Source: Sphingopyxis sp. DBS4 (GTDB lineage Bacteria; Pseudomonadota; Alphaproteobacteria; Sphingomonadales; Sphingomonadaceae). From it: 64,000 nt of DNA. Below the pieces are notes generated by a model. The model was not told the origin of the DNA. It saw only the letters and a list, made by a program, of their open reading frames with translations, and ran no database searches. The DNA lies in the NCBI RefSeq assembly GCF_024628865.1, contig NZ_CP102384.1, positions 62,001 through 126,000 of the forward strand, read 5' to 3'. A program made the translations under genes and the position numbers. The stretch's first letter is position 1. Every line of letters begins with the position of its first letter. Below are positions 42,913 through 52,888 of the stretch, in pieces.

Positions 42913-42988
42913 CGTCATCCCGGACTTGATCCGGGATCCATTCTCTCAGCACTGGATGAATGGATCCCGGATCAAGTCCGGGATGACG
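42913..42988. repeat. Dispersed inverted repeat, family B
   Basis: A perfect 31-bp inverted repeat (42913-42943 with 42958-42988), arms beginning CGTCATCCCGGACTTGATCC, loop 14 bases. It lies only 46 bp after the family A copy, so two different families are neighbours in one gap. It is the only B copy in the window. Confidence 0.92.
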
Positions 42989-43197
42989 ATGAAGGATAGC
43001 TCCGCCTTCGGTCGAAACTAGTCATTCCCTGCTGCTGATACCGTATCCCCGCGAATTGCGAATGAAGTTGCGCAGTTTTCCGCCATTCTCGGTCCGATCT
43101 TCACCGCGTGCTGCCGCCGCCCGCGGCTTTGCCGATTGCCCGACGCCGCGCGTCGTTCTAGACCTTCGGCAAGGTGCCCAGAGTGGAGGAATGCATA
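42989..43197. other. Intergenic region before the HerA-like gene
   Basis: About 210 bp with no supported gene. A good ribosome-binding site, GGAGGA at 43185-43190, lies at its right end. No convincing promoter hexamers were found. Confidence 0.5.
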
Positions 43198-44793
43198 GTG
43201 AGCGACGGCAGCGAAGCGACCGAAATCTACATCGGACTTGGCGGTGGAGGGGCGCCCGACGGGCCGCGCCAATCGCTGGTGCTGAAGCGCGCGAACCGCC
43301 ACGGGCTGATCGCCGGCGCGACCGGCACCGGAAAGACGGTGACGCTGCAAGGGCTGGCCGAGGGCTTTTCGGCGGTCGGCGTCCCGGTGTTCGTCGCCGA
43401 CGTGAAGGGCGACCTGTCGGGCATGGCGATGGCGGGCAGCGCGACCGCGAAGACGCACGAGGCCTTTGCCAAGCGCGCGGCGGAAATCGGCGATACCGGC
43501 TGGGCCTATCACGACAATCCGGTGATCTTCTGGGATCTGTTCGGCGAACAGGGGCATCCGATCCGCACCACCATCTCCGAAATGGGGCCGCTGCTGCTCG
43601 CGCGACTGATGGGGCTCAACGAAGTGCAGGAAGGCGTGCTCGCGATCGCGTTCCGCGTCGCCGACGAGCAGAATCTGTTGCTCCTCGACCTCGGCGACCT
43701 GCAGGCGATGCTCGCCTGGTGTGCCGAGAATGCCGACGAGCTGACGACCAAATATGGCAATGTGTCGAAGGCCACGGTGGGGACGATCCAGCGCCAGCTC
43801 TTGACGCTCGAAACGCAGGGCGGCGACCATTTCTTCGGCGAACCCGCGCTCGACATCCAGGACATGATCCGTCTCGACGACAATGGCCGCGGCTATGTCA
43901 ACATCCTCGCCGCCGACAAGCTGATGGCGAGCCCCAAGCTCTATGCGACCTTCCTACTCTGGCTCTTGAGCGAGATGTTCGAGGCGCTTCCCGAGGTCGG
44001 CGATCCCGATAAGCCGAAGCTCGTCTTCTTCTTCGACGAGGCGCATCTGCTCTTTGACGACGCGCCGCCCGCGCTGACCGACAAGATCGAGCAGGTCGTG
44101 CGCCTGATCCGCTCGAAGGGCGTCGGCGTCTATTTCGTGACCCAGAACCCGATCGACGTGCCCGAGGCGGTCGCGGGCCAGCTCGGCAACCGCGTCCAGC
44201 ACGCGCTCCGCGCCTTCACCCCGCGCGACCAGAAGGCGGTGAAGGCCGCCGCCGACACCTTCCGTCCCAATCCCAAGGTCGATGTCGCGCGCGAAATCAC
44301 CGAGCTCAAGGTCGGCGAAGCGCTTGTCTCGCTGCTGATGGCCGACGGCGCGCCGTCGCCGGTCGAACGCACGCTGATCAAGCCGCCCTGCTCGCGCGCC
44401 GGTCCGCTCGACGTCAAGGAGCGCGCGATCATCAAGTCGATCTCGCCCGTCGCCGACAAATATGACACGCCGGTCAACCGCGAGAGCGCCGAGGAACTGC
44501 TCGCCGCCAAGGCCGAGCAGGCACAAGCCGCCGCAGTCGAGGCGAAAGCGCAGGCCGAGGCCGACAAGCAGGCGGCGATCGCCGCGAAGGAAGAGGCGAA
44601 GCGCAAGGCGGCCGAGGAACGGGTACGACTGCAGCAGGAAAAGGCCGCGGCGCGCGAAGCCGCCAAACCCTCGATGGCCGACAAAATGATCCAGTCGGCG
44701 GCGCGCTCGGCGGCGACGAGCCTTGGCCGTCAGGTCGCGGGCAAGTTCGGCGGCCAGCTCATGCGCGGGATTTTGGGCAGCCTGTTCAAATAA
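43198..44793 (+). CDS. HerA-like ATPase, DUF853 (YjgR) family
   Basis: A cytoplasmic AAA-like ATPase of 531 residues. Walker A is GATGTGKT near residue 40 and Walker B is [13 protein letters not shown] near residue 285, with the sensor region [12 protein letters not shown]. The family is related to HerA translocases, but its role is unknown. A charged Ala/Glu/Lys coiled-coil stretch precedes the Gly-rich C-terminus. The start is GTG at 43198, fixed by GGAGGA seven bases before it. It converges on the M1 peptidase gene across a family A repeat. Confidence 0.9.
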   Translation: MSDGSEATEIYIGLGGGGAPDGPRQSLVLKRANRHGLIAGATGTGKTVTLQGLAEGFSAVGVPVFVADVKGDLSGMAMAGSATAKTHEAFAKRAAEIGDTGWAYHDNPVIFWDLFGEQGHPIRTTISEMGPLLLARLMGLNEVQEGVLAIAFRVADEQNLLLLDLGDLQAMLAWCAENADELTTKYGNVSKATVGTIQRQLLTLETQGGDHFFGEPALDIQDMIRLDDNGRGYVNILAADKLMASPKLYATFLLWLLSEMFEALPEVGDPDKPKLVFFFDEAHLLFDDAPPALTDKIEQVVRLIRSKGVGVYFVTQNPIDVPEAVAGQLGNRVQHALRAFTPRDQKAVKAAADTFRPNPKVDVAREITELKVGEALVSLLMADGAPSPVERTLIKPPCSRAGPLDVKERAIIKSISPVADKYDTPVNRESAEELLAAKAEQAQAAAVEAKAQAEADKQAAIAAKEEAKRKAAEERVRLQQEKAAAREAAKPSMADKMIQSAARSAATSLGRQVAGKFGGQLMRGILGSLFK

Positions 44794-44812
44794 TGCGCGA
44801 CAGACCCATCCT

Positions 44813-44889
44813 CGTCACCCCCGCGAAGACGGGGGTCCAGCTTCAACGCGATGCCGGAAAGCTGGATCCCCGCCTTCGCGGGGATGACG
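44813..44889. repeat. Dispersed inverted repeat, family A
   Basis: Arms CGTCACCCCCGCGAAGACGG... and ...CGCGGGGATGACG with the usual CCAGC/GCTGG ends. It sits between two convergent gene ends (44793 and 44912), where its hairpin could end transcripts from both sides. Confidence 0.85.
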
Positions 44890-44911
44890 AAGACAGGATG
44901 GTTTCGGCCGC

Positions 44912-47614
44912 CTATTTCCCCTTCAGCCAGGCGCTGACCTCGCCCTTGATCCGCGGGCGGCTGACGCTGCGTTCCTTGAGGGTCGCGATCGTCTTGTCAT
45001 AGGGCTTGCGGACGTCGGCGGGCAGCGGTGCCGCGATTGCCTCCAGCTTGGCGACCATCGCCGGATCGGTCGAGGAAGCGGCGAGCCCGGCGAGGAAGCG
45101 CGCCCGCGCCGAGGCGTCGATCAGCCGGTCGACCGCGGCCTGGTTGGCCTGCGCGAAATCGACCGCCATTTCGGCGTGATTCCGGGCGACCGCGCCGATG
45201 ATCGCGGCGCTCGTCGTCTTGCCCGGCTCGTCGGTCAGCGCGAGGTCGAGCGCGCGCCTGGCGAGCGCCGTGTCCTTGGCGTTGCCGAGCAGCGTATAGA
45301 AAGTGCTGCGTTCGACCGCCGATTTCGAACCCTTCGCCATGGCGCGCAGCTTGTCCCACTCGGCCGCGCCCGCATGGGCCGCGACGATGCCGAGCCAGCG
45401 CGATTTGAGCGCTCCGTCGAGCGCCGCTGGATCGTGGTCGAGCAAGGAGAAGCGACGGCGTGCCTCTGCAAGCACCGTGGCGTCGCCGATCGCCCCCAGT
45501 GCGCCGATCAAATCGGAACGCAGCACGCTGTCGAGCGCGGGTTCGCCCTGCCGCGCGTCGAATCCGAGCCGTCGCATCGCCGGCGCAAGCGCCGCGGCGC
45601 CGCGCGCCGCGATCTGCTTCTGCACCGCCGGCTGGTCGTCGAAGAGGTCGTAGAGCGCTTCATAACGGCCCGCGACGTCGCCGGTCAGCTTCTGGTTCGC
45701 TGCCTCCGGCGCCGCGGCGAGCAGGTCGAGCGCCGCGCCCATCGGCTGATAGCCCGCATAAGCGAGCGCGAAATTGTCGCCGAGCAGCCCGAGCTGGTCG
45801 ATCGGCGCGAGGCTGGCGAAGCGGCCGCGCAGCGCGGCGAGCGCGGCGGGCGAATAGAGGGTGCGATAATAGCCCGCCTGTCCCGCGTTGATTAGCACCG
45901 GCCCGCAGCCGGGCAGGGTCAGCGTCCCCGCGCCGCCCGTGATCACCTGCCGCGCCACCGCGCCGTCACCGGCGCGCGCCAGCACCGGCACCTGCCAGCG
46001 GCGCCCCTCGGCATCGATGCTGTCCTTGCGGTCGCGCGAAAATTCGCTTTGCGTGACCTGGACGGTCGTGGTTCCGCCCGCGCAGGCGATGGCGCCGACG
46101 CGCAGCAGCGGGATGCCCGGCTGGCCCGTGAAATCGTGGGCGATCGCGGTCAGCCCCGTCGCGCCCGCCGCCTCGACCGCGTTCCACAGATCGTCGGTGC
46201 GCGTGTTGCCATATTTATGCTGCGCCATATAGGCGCGCAGCCCGTCGCGCCACTTGTCGGCCCCGGCATAGGCCTCGAGCATCGTGATCACCGCTTCGCC
46301 CTTCTGATAGGTGATCGCGTCGAACGCCTGATTGCTATCCTCGACGGTGCGAATGGTCTGGACGATCGGGTGCGTCGTTGCAAAAGCATCGAGACTCATC
46401 GCAGCCTCGCGCCCGCCGACGCGGCCGAGCAAGGGCTGCCAGTCGGGGTGGAAATGGTCGCTTGCCTTGGTTTCCATCCAGCTCGCGAAGCCTTCGTTGA
46501 GCCACAGATCGTCCCACCACGCCATGGTGACGAGATCGCCGAACCATTGGTGCGCGACCTCGTGCGCCTGAACGGCATAGATGTCCTGCCGCGTCGCTTC
46601 GCTGGTGATCTTTGGATCGTCGAGCAGGATGCGCTCGAAGGTGAAGATCGCGCCCCAATTCTCCATCGCGCCGAAGAATTGCGACTGGCCGGGCCCCGCG
46701 ACATTGTCGAGCTTGGGCAGCGGATAGGGTTGGCCGAAATAGTCGCCATAATAGGTGAGCAGCGGCGCGAGGCTGTCGAGCGCGAAGCGCGCCTGTTCGC
46801 CCGACCCCTTGGGCGAGACGATGCCGACCTCGGCACCGCTTTCGCTTTTCCTGGCGAGCCGCTCGAACGGGCCGGTCGCGAAGAAGAGGAGATAGGACGA
46901 CATTTTCGGCGAAATCCGGAAGGTCACCTTCTTGCGGCCGCCCTCGACCGGCGTTTCGTTCACCACGGGCATGTTGCTCACCGCGAGGTCGTCGGCCGGG
47001 ACGATCGCCGACAGGCTGAAGGTCGCCTTGTAGCTCGGTTCGTCGAAGCTCGGGACGAAGCGGCGTGCGTCGGGCGCCTCGAACTGGGTGAACAGCCCGC
47101 GCGTGTCGGCGCCGCTCGTCTTGTCGGGATAATCGAGCGCGAAAAGGCCGTTCGCTTGAGTATTGATGATGCCGCTATAATGAGTCGCGAGGCGATAGGT
47201 GCCCGGCGCGATCGGCGCGGGGGCGGTGAAGGTCACTGTCTGCGCCGTGGCGTCGATCGCGGCGGTCAGCGGAATCGGCTTGCCGTCAGGGCCGGTCAGC
47301 GTTGCGTCCGCGAAATCGAGATCGAGCGCGTTCATCACGATCGTCGCCGAGGGCGCATAGAGTTCGAGATCGATGGCCGCGTCGCCGGTGAAGGTGAGCG
47401 CCTTCGCATCGGGCGTGACGCTGATGTCGTAATGGAGCGGGCGCGCGATGCGCGGAAGCTGGCTCGGCACGCTGGCATCGAGCGGCGCGCCGGTCGGCGC
47501 CGGCATCAGCGCGACAGGTGGCGCGGGCGGCGCGACCCCCGGCTGCGTCGCGCAGGCGGAGAGGCCGAGCGCCGAGACGGCGCTGACGAGCAGAAGGCGT
47601 GTCGAAATTTTCAT
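44912..47614 (-). CDS. M1 family metallo-aminopeptidase (lipoprotein)
   Basis: A zinc aminopeptidase of 900 residues that trims N-terminal residues from peptides. The zinc site is H351-E352-x-x-H355 with E374 (HEVAHQWFGD, then WLNEG), and the substrate-binding motif GAMENWG lies just before. The N-terminus ends in a lipobox, ALGLSACA, so the protein is likely lipidated and outside the cytoplasm. The C-terminal 350 residues form the ERAP1-like helical domain. It is single-gene and divergent from the P450 gene. Confidence 0.95.
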   Translation of the reverse strand: MKISTRLLLVSAVSALGLSACATQPGVAPPAPPVALMPAPTGAPLDASVPSQLPRIARPLHYDISVTPDAKALTFTGDAAIDLELYAPSATIVMNALDLDFADATLTGPDGKPIPLTAAIDATAQTVTFTAPAPIAPGTYRLATHYSGIINTQANGLFALDYPDKTSGADTRGLFTQFEAPDARRFVPSFDEPSYKATFSLSAIVPADDLAVSNMPVVNETPVEGGRKKVTFRISPKMSSYLLFFATGPFERLARKSESGAEVGIVSPKGSGEQARFALDSLAPLLTYYGDYFGQPYPLPKLDNVAGPGQSQFFGAMENWGAIFTFERILLDDPKITSEATRQDIYAVQAHEVAHQWFGDLVTMAWWDDLWLNEGFASWMETKASDHFHPDWQPLLGRVGGREAAMSLDAFATTHPIVQTIRTVEDSNQAFDAITYQKGEAVITMLEAYAGADKWRDGLRAYMAQHKYGNTRTDDLWNAVEAAGATGLTAIAHDFTGQPGIPLLRVGAIACAGGTTTVQVTQSEFSRDRKDSIDAEGRRWQVPVLARAGDGAVARQVITGGAGTLTLPGCGPVLINAGQAGYYRTLYSPAALAALRGRFASLAPIDQLGLLGDNFALAYAGYQPMGAALDLLAAAPEAANQKLTGDVAGRYEALYDLFDDQPAVQKQIAARGAAALAPAMRRLGFDARQGEPALDSVLRSDLIGALGAIGDATVLAEARRRFSLLDHDPAALDGALKSRWLGIVAAHAGAAEWDKLRAMAKGSKSAVERSTFYTLLGNAKDTALARRALDLALTDEPGKTTSAAIIGAVARNHAEMAVDFAQANQAAVDRLIDASARARFLAGLAASSTDPAMVAKLEAIAAPLPADVRKPYDKTIATLKERSVSRPRIKGEVSAWLKGK

Positions 47615-47738
47615 GGCTGCGATCCCCGGTTATGATGCGGACCGGGCTACGCCGATGCCCGGGTCCACGCAACGGCCCCTTTCGGCGAGCGGTCCATGGC
47701 TCTCGACAGACGACGAAAACTGAGGCAGCTTCGGTTGC

Positions 47739-49025
47739 ATGACAAAACCTATATTGCCCGGAGAGGTATCCGCCGCCGTCGTCGACCCCGCCGCTTATGG
47801 CGAATGGGACGCGCTGCACGAACAGCTTGCCTGGGCGCGCGCCAACGCGCCGCTCGCGGTCGCCGAGAACCCCGATCACGACCCCTTCTGGCTGGTCACG
47901 CGCCACGCCGACATCATGGCGATCGGCCGCGACCCCCAGCGTTTCGCCAGCGCCATCCGCCCGACCGTGCTGACCAATCGCGAGGGCGAGGCGCTGGCGC
48001 GCGCCGCGACGCCGGGGAACGACGGCCACCTGATCCGCTCGCTGGTGCAGATGGATGCGCCTGATCACATGAAATACCGCTTGCTGACGCAGAGCTGGTT
48101 CATGCCCAAGAATCTGAAGATAGTCGAAGAGCGCGTCCGCCACCATGCGCGCGCCGCGGTCGAGCATATGTTGTCGCTGGGAGGCGAATGCGACTTTGCG
48201 CGCGACGTCGCGGCGCATTATCCGCTGCGCGTGATCATGGATATCCTCGGCGTTCCGGCCGAGGATGAGCCGCGGATGCTGATGCTGACGCAGCAGCTCT
48301 TCGGGTCGACCGACCCCGAACTCAACCGCAACAAGGTCGAAATAACGAGCGCCGAGCAGGCGATCGCGATGCTCCATTATGTCATTGCCGATTTCGAAAA
48401 TTATTTCCGCGAGCTCACCGCCGACCGCCGCGCCAATCCGCGCGAGGACATTGCGACGGTAATCGCCAATGCGACGATCGACGGCGGCCGGATCCCCGAC
48501 CGTGAGCTGGCGGGCTATTACATGATCGTCGCGACCGCCGGGCACGACACGACGAGCGCCTCGACCGCGGGCGCGATCATGGAACTGGCGAAGAATCCGG
48601 CGCTGTTCGCGCGCTTCCAGGACGCGAGGGCCGAGAAAGCGGGGCTGATCGAGGAGGCGATCCGCTGGACGACCCCGGTCCAGCATTTCATGCGCAGCGC
48701 GAAGGCCGATGTCGAGATCGGCGGGCAGACGATCCGCGAGGGCGACTGGCTGATGCTGAACTATGTCTCGGCGAACCGCGACGAAGCGATCTTCGATGAC
48801 CCCTTCGGCTTCGATCCCGACCGCGCGAAGAACCAGCAGATCGCCTTCGGCTTCGGCGCGCATGTGTGTCTCGGCCAGCATCTCGCGCGGATGGAGATGC
48901 GGATATTGATGGAGGAATTGCTGCCGCGTCTGAAGAGCCTCGAACTCGCGGGCGAACCGGCGCGGGTCGAATCGGTGTTCGTCGGCGGGCTCAAGCGGTT
49001 GCCGATCCGGTTCGAGGCGGCGTAG
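47739..49025 (+). CDS. Cytochrome P450
   Basis: A bacterial class I P450 of 428 residues that should hydroxylate a hydrophobic substrate using electrons from a ferredoxin. The haem-binding motif FGFGAHVCLGQ gives C377 as the iron ligand, the I-helix reads AGHDTTS with the acid-alcohol pair, and E-x-x-R is in EEAIRW. No signal peptide or membrane anchor is visible. No ferredoxin or reductase gene is in the window, so electrons must come from elsewhere. The CYP family and substrate cannot be assigned without comparison; terpene or steroid substrates are usual for relatives in this group. Confidence 0.93.
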   Translation: MTKPILPGEVSAAVVDPAAYGEWDALHEQLAWARANAPLAVAENPDHDPFWLVTRHADIMAIGRDPQRFASAIRPTVLTNREGEALARAATPGNDGHLIRSLVQMDAPDHMKYRLLTQSWFMPKNLKIVEERVRHHARAAVEHMLSLGGECDFARDVAAHYPLRVIMDILGVPAEDEPRMLMLTQQLFGSTDPELNRNKVEITSAEQAIAMLHYVIADFENYFRELTADRRANPREDIATVIANATIDGGRIPDRELAGYYMIVATAGHDTTSASTAGAIMELAKNPALFARFQDARAEKAGLIEEAIRWTTPVQHFMRSAKADVEIGGQTIREGDWLMLNYVSANRDEAIFDDPFGFDPDRAKNQQIAFGFGAHVCLGQHLARMEMRILMEELLPRLKSLELAGEPARVESVFVGGLKRLPIRFEAA

Positions 49026-49065
49026 GGCCGCTAGCGACCGGAAGCGGGCATATGTAAGGATCATA

Positions 49066-49221
49066 CTCTCTCCCCTTGAGGGAGAGATACGAAGGCTTGG
49101 CAGCTTGCTGCCTAGCCGAAGTTGAGAGGGGGTTTTGCGTCCGCTGGCGTCGCCCCCCTCTCCAAGCTTCGCTAGCTCCCAGGGGAGCAAGCTGCGCTAT
49201 CCTCTCCCTCAAGGGGAGAGG
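49066..49221. repeat. Dispersed inverted repeat, family E
   Basis: A 156-bp element whose ends CTCTCTCCCCTTGAGGGAGA and CTCCCTCAAGGGGAGAGG are inverted copies of each other. Inside are GGCAGCTTGCTGCC and a second inverted pair around GAGAGGGGG/CCCCCCTCTC. A second copy lies at 59231-59410. It sits between two convergent gene ends. Confidence 0.82.
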
Positions 49222-49270
49222 AGGTTACGGCCGCTCTCCATCCCAAAGCTAACGGGCCGAAGCCTAAATC

Positions 49271-49681
49271 CTAGACCTTCTCGCCCGGAAAGAAGCGCGC
49301 GATCACGTCGCTGGCCAGCCGTGCGGGGCGCAGCGTTTCGGCGTCGATGCAGCACCAGCTCGACTTGACCTCGGCGAGCACGTCCTCGCCGCGCTTGATG
49401 ATCGTTTCGTAGAAGGCGCGCGCGCCCTGCACCTTTTCGAGGATGACGGTCGCAATGACCTGATCGTCGAGGAAGGCGGGGCGGCGATAGGTGATCTCGT
49501 GCTTCAGCGCGACCCACAGATGCTGCGCGACCGCCTCGGGCGGCGCGATCTTGCGCCAGTGCGCCAGCACCGCATCCTGCACCCAGCTCAGATAATGGGC
49601 ATTGTTGACATGCCCCATGAAGTCGATCGCGTCGGGACCGACCTTGATGTCATGGTCGTGGGGAAGGGCTGCGGCGGTCAT
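49271..49681 (-). CDS. Hotdog-fold acyl-CoA thioesterase (YbgC/4HBT type)
   Basis: A 136-residue thioesterase of the 4-hydroxybenzoyl-CoA type that hydrolyses acyl-CoA esters. The motif IDFMGHVNNAHYLSW includes the catalytic aspartate region, and KHEITYRRPAFLDD and RAFYETIIKRG are typical. The start at 49681 is chosen because the family signature begins soon after; the frame stays open upstream but that segment is AT-rich and overlaps the queF side. The natural acyl chain is unknown. Confidence 0.88.
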   Translation of the reverse strand: MTAAALPHDHDIKVGPDAIDFMGHVNNAHYLSWVQDAVLAHWRKIAPPEAVAQHLWVALKHEITYRRPAFLDDQVIATVILEKVQGARAFYETIIKRGEDVLAEVKSSWCCIDAETLRPARLASDVIARFFPGEKV

Positions 49682-49751
49682 GGCGTTGACACTAATGTCA
49701 ATATTTGATGACGGAAAGATGAAATTCGATGAATTTCGTTGAAAAATCCGA

Positions 49752-50222
49752 TTATCCGCGCCCGCGATAGGGGGCGACGCCCTGATCGGGGAGCCAGAGG
49801 TCCGCGGGCGGGGCACCCGATTGCCAGAAGACGTCGATCGGAATGCCGCCGCGCGGATACCAATAGCCGCCGATGCGCAGCCATTTCGGCCGCATCTCGT
49901 CGAACAGGCGGCGGCCGATGCCGACGGTGCAATCCTCGTGGAAGCCCGCGTGATTGCGGAACGAGCCTAGGAACAGCTTGAGGCTCTTCGACTCGACGAT
50001 CGTTTCGCCCGGCGCATAGTCGATGACGAGATGCGCGAAATCGGGCTGGCCGGTCACCGGGCAGAGCGAGGTGAATTCGGGCGCGGCGAAGCGGACGAGA
50101 TAGAGATCGCCGGGGCGCGGATTGGGGACATAGTCGAGCGCCGCCGCCTCGGGCGAGGCAGGCAGTTCGCTGGATTGGCCGAGATGTTTCGGCGCGAGCG
50201 GGGGATGGCTGGAATCGGACAT
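49752..50222 (-). CDS. queF: NADPH-dependent 7-cyano-7-deazaguanine reductase
   Basis: Reduces preQ0 to preQ1 in the synthesis of the tRNA base queuosine. The 156-residue length is that of the short (type I) form. The catalytic cysteine is C54 in [14 protein letters not shown], and the NADPH-binding QueF motif is seen as [15 protein letters not shown]. No preQ1 riboswitch and no other queuosine gene are nearby. Confidence 0.95.
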   Translation of the reverse strand: MSDSSHPPLAPKHLGQSSELPASPEAAALDYVPNPRPGDLYLVRFAAPEFTSLCPVTGQPDFAHLVIDYAPGETIVESKSLKLFLGSFRNHAGFHEDCTVGIGRRLFDEMRPKWLRIGGYWYPRGGIPIDVFWQSGAPPADLWLPDQGVAPYRGRG

Positions 50223-50359
50223 GGAAACCGTCTAGTGCGCAGCGCGGCCCCTGTCATCCCGAAGTCATCCCGGATCACCGGCGAACGACGGGGGACCGGG
50301 GTTCAGCGCCGATTCAGCGGCGCAGCGGAATGGCCAGTACGGGATTGCGGATTCGGAAA

Positions 50360-51715
50360 ATGACGGTGCGAAAACTCGGGCGAGGGGAAAGAGCGGCGCG
50401 CTTGTCGCTGGCGGCGCTGGCGGCTTCGCTGGTGGCGGGCGGGCTTCCGCCCGCGGCCGCGCAGACCGAGCAGCCGAGCCCCGCGCCTTCGCCGACGCCC
50501 GCACCCACCTCGACCTTCCGCCTGCCGCCTGCCGACGACGGGCGGACATCGGGCGTGCAGGGACCGTCCGACAACGGCCTGCCGCCGCTCGCTCCGGGGG
50601 AACGGCGCGGCCCGCCGACTCCGGCGCCGACGCCTGCTCCCGCGCCGCGCACCACGACACCAACGGTAGTTCCGACCCGGCCGGCGCCGACGCCCGCTCC
50701 ATCTGCGCCCACCGCACGCCGCGATACGCCGCCTGCGGCCACGAGCGCGCCGCGCGCCGCACCCGAGCCCGCGACCAGCGCGCCCGAGCCCACCGCGCCC
50801 GTGGCGGCGGCTCCCGATTCGGCGACACCGGCCGTCGAAGCGCCGTCGCCCGCCACGCCCGGCTTCTCGGTCGATCCGACCGCGCCGGTGCCGGAGGCGT
50901 CGCCTAGCGATGGCGCGGCTCCGGCGACTGGCGGTGACGGCAATCCGCCGCTGTGGGCGTGGCTGCTTGCCGGGCTCGTCGCGGTCGGCGCGGGCATCTG
51001 GTATTGGCGCCGCCGTCCGGCATTGGCAGGCGATGCGCCTGGCGAGTCCGAACCGCCGCAGCCTATGCCGCGTGCCGTTGATCCCGTTCCCGCGCCGCGC
51101 CGCGCCGCGCCCGTGGCGCCGCCCGCTCCGCGCCCGCAGCCCGCGGCGCCACCGGCCCAACCCGTCCCGTCGCCGCTGGTGACGCGCCCGACGGCCGAAC
51201 AGCGCGCGCAGGTGGCGATGACGCTCGACATTCGCGGCATCCGCATGACGAGCGAGCAGCTCATCGTTGCTTTCACGCTGGGCCTCAAGAACGAAGGACC
51301 GGTCGCGGCGACCGGGCTGATGATCCGCATCGCACTCAACCAGGGGTCGGCGATGACCGAGCCGGTGCTCGCGCGCTTCTTCGACGGCGCGGGGGGCAGC
51401 GTGCTGCGCGCCGATATGGCGCTGGCGCCGGGGGCGGGCGAGCAGGTCGCGACCGAGGTCATGCTGCCGCGCGCCGCGGTCGAGCCGCTGATGATCGGGG
51501 GCAAGCCGATGCTGATCCCGGTGCTCGTCTTCGACGTCACCTATCATTGGGACGGCGAGGGCGATGCCTTCGGGCAGAATGCCGGCAGTTTCGTGCTCGG
51601 CCGCGAACAGGGCGCGAGCGGAAGCGAGAAGCTCGCGCCGCTGCCGCTCGACCACCCCAATCTGGTCGTCAATCGGCCGGGCGCGCGAACGACCGCGATC
51701 CGGCGCATTCAATAG
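50360..51715 (+). CDS. Secreted or membrane protein with long Pro/Ala/Thr linker
   Basis: A hypothetical protein of about 451 residues. The N-terminus holds a hydrophobic export segment ending PPAAAQ. Residues 40-200 are a low-complexity stretch of Pro, Ala and Thr (TPAPAP, APTPAPSAP). One membrane helix follows (PPLWAWLLAGLVAVGAGIWYW) with Arg-rich residues after it, then another Pro-rich part, then a folded beta-rich domain (MTLDIRGIRMTSEQLIVAF onward) that resembles immunoglobulin-like domains. The likely layout is a periplasmic linker and a cytoplasmic C-terminal domain. Starts at 50330 and 50360 are both possible, neither with a strong ribosome-binding site. No function is claimed. Confidence 0.65.
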   Translation: MTVRKLGRGERAARLSLAALAASLVAGGLPPAAAQTEQPSPAPSPTPAPTSTFRLPPADDGRTSGVQGPSDNGLPPLAPGERRGPPTPAPTPAPAPRTTTPTVVPTRPAPTPAPSAPTARRDTPPAATSAPRAAPEPATSAPEPTAPVAAAPDSATPAVEAPSPATPGFSVDPTAPVPEASPSDGAAPATGGDGNPPLWAWLLAGLVAVGAGIWYWRRRPALAGDAPGESEPPQPMPRAVDPVPAPRRAAPVAPPAPRPQPAAPPAQPVPSPLVTRPTAEQRAQVAMTLDIRGIRMTSEQLIVAFTLGLKNEGPVAATGLMIRIALNQGSAMTEPVLARFFDGAGGSVLRADMALAPGAGEQVATEVMLPRAAVEPLMIGGKPMLIPVLVFDVTYHWDGEGDAFGQNAGSFVLGREQGASGSEKLAPLPLDHPNLVVNRPGARTTAIRRIQ

Positions 51716-51882
51716 GTTTTCTGTTGCAGTGCAGCATGGACTGGGGCAGACCGCGACCGTGCTTGAAAAAGGGCACGCCGGGGCATAGGCTTGCCGTCCC
51801 CGGAAAGAAGAGAGCGACGCAGGACTGATCGCGGCGAGGGACAGGCAAGAAGGTTCCCGCGCGGTCGCAACAGGAGCATGAC

Positions 51883-52725
51883 ATGGACGCCTTGGTCTCA
51901 ACCGACTGGCTGGAACGCGAACTGGGGGCATCGGACCTGCGGGTGGTCGATGCGACGAAATTCATGACCGGAACCGATCGCGATGCGCGCGCGGAATATG
52001 AGGCGGGGCACATCCCCGGCGCGGTGTTCATGGACCTGGCCGAACTGGCCGACACCAACAGCACCATCGAGAATATGGCGCCGACCGCCGAGAAATTCGC
52101 AAGCCGCATGCAGTCGCTCGGGCTCGGCGACGGCAGCCGCATCGTGATATACGACGACAGCCCGCTGAAGAGCGCGGCGCGCGCCTGGTGGCTGCTCAAG
52201 CTGTTCGGCGCCCACGACGTCGCGCTGCTCGACGGCGGGCTCGCCAAATGGAAGGCCGAGGGGCGCCCGCTCGAAATGGGCAAGCAGACGCTGCGCCATC
52301 GTCACTTCACCGTGTGGCGCGACGCGAAGGCGGTCCGGACCAAGGAACAGGTGCTCGAAAATATCGCTGGCGGCAGCGAGCAGGTCGTCGATGCACGCCC
52401 GGCGGCGCGCTTCACCGGCGAGGAACGCGACCCGCGCCCGGGCATGGCGCCCGGCCATATCCCGGGTTCGGTCAGCCTGCCGCACAGCAGCCTGTTCAAT
52501 AGCGACGGTACGTGGAAGCGCGGCGATGACCTCAAGGCCGCGTTCGACGCGGCGGGCGTCGATCTCGACAAGCCGCTGATCACCACCTGCGGCAGCGGCA
52601 TGACCGCGACCGTCGTCGCCTTTGGCGCGCATCTTCTCGGCAAGGAGGATGTCGCGGTCTATGACGGAAGCTGGACCGAATGGGGCGCCGACCCGGCGAC
52701 GCCCAAGGCGACCGGCGCGGCGTAA
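51883..52725 (+). CDS. sseA: 3-mercaptopyruvate sulfurtransferase
   Basis: A two-domain rhodanese of 280 residues that transfers sulfur from 3-mercaptopyruvate to a thiol or cyanide. The active-site cysteine is C236 in TTCGSGMTATV, where C-G-S-G-x-T is the signature of mercaptopyruvate rather than thiosulfate sulfurtransferases. The first domain is inactive, as usual, with EYEAGHIPGAVFMDL. CAGGAG precedes the start. It begins a run with chrA, metC and mscS, the last two overlapping. Confidence 0.93.
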   Translation: MDALVSTDWLERELGASDLRVVDATKFMTGTDRDARAEYEAGHIPGAVFMDLAELADTNSTIENMAPTAEKFASRMQSLGLGDGSRIVIYDDSPLKSAARAWWLLKLFGAHDVALLDGGLAKWKAEGRPLEMGKQTLRHRHFTVWRDAKAVRTKEQVLENIAGGSEQVVDARPAARFTGEERDPRPGMAPGHIPGSVSLPHSSLFNSDGTWKRGDDLKAAFDAAGVDLDKPLITTCGSGMTATVVAFGAHLLGKEDVAVYDGSWTEWGADPATPKATGAA

Positions 52726-52888
52726 GGAGCGCGCAGCGCGGCTTTGGGGTCGCGCGGCTTTTTCTTGCTTGTCCAACCCCGGTGCCCGGAGCTAATCTGC
52801 GGGCATCGGGGCGAGGCAACCCCCCGGTCAGGCATTCGCCCAAGCGTTGCTTTTTCACCCGGCTTTGGCCGGCTGGAGAAGCGTGACG

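Noticed and set aside
47286..49190. 634-residue minus-strand frame spanning the P450 and the peptidase start
   Set aside because: It runs through two well-supported genes in other frames, including the peptidase signal peptide region.
50223..50359. preQ1 riboswitch near queF
   Set aside because: No pseudoknot-like A-rich tail or conserved loop is visible upstream of the queF start.
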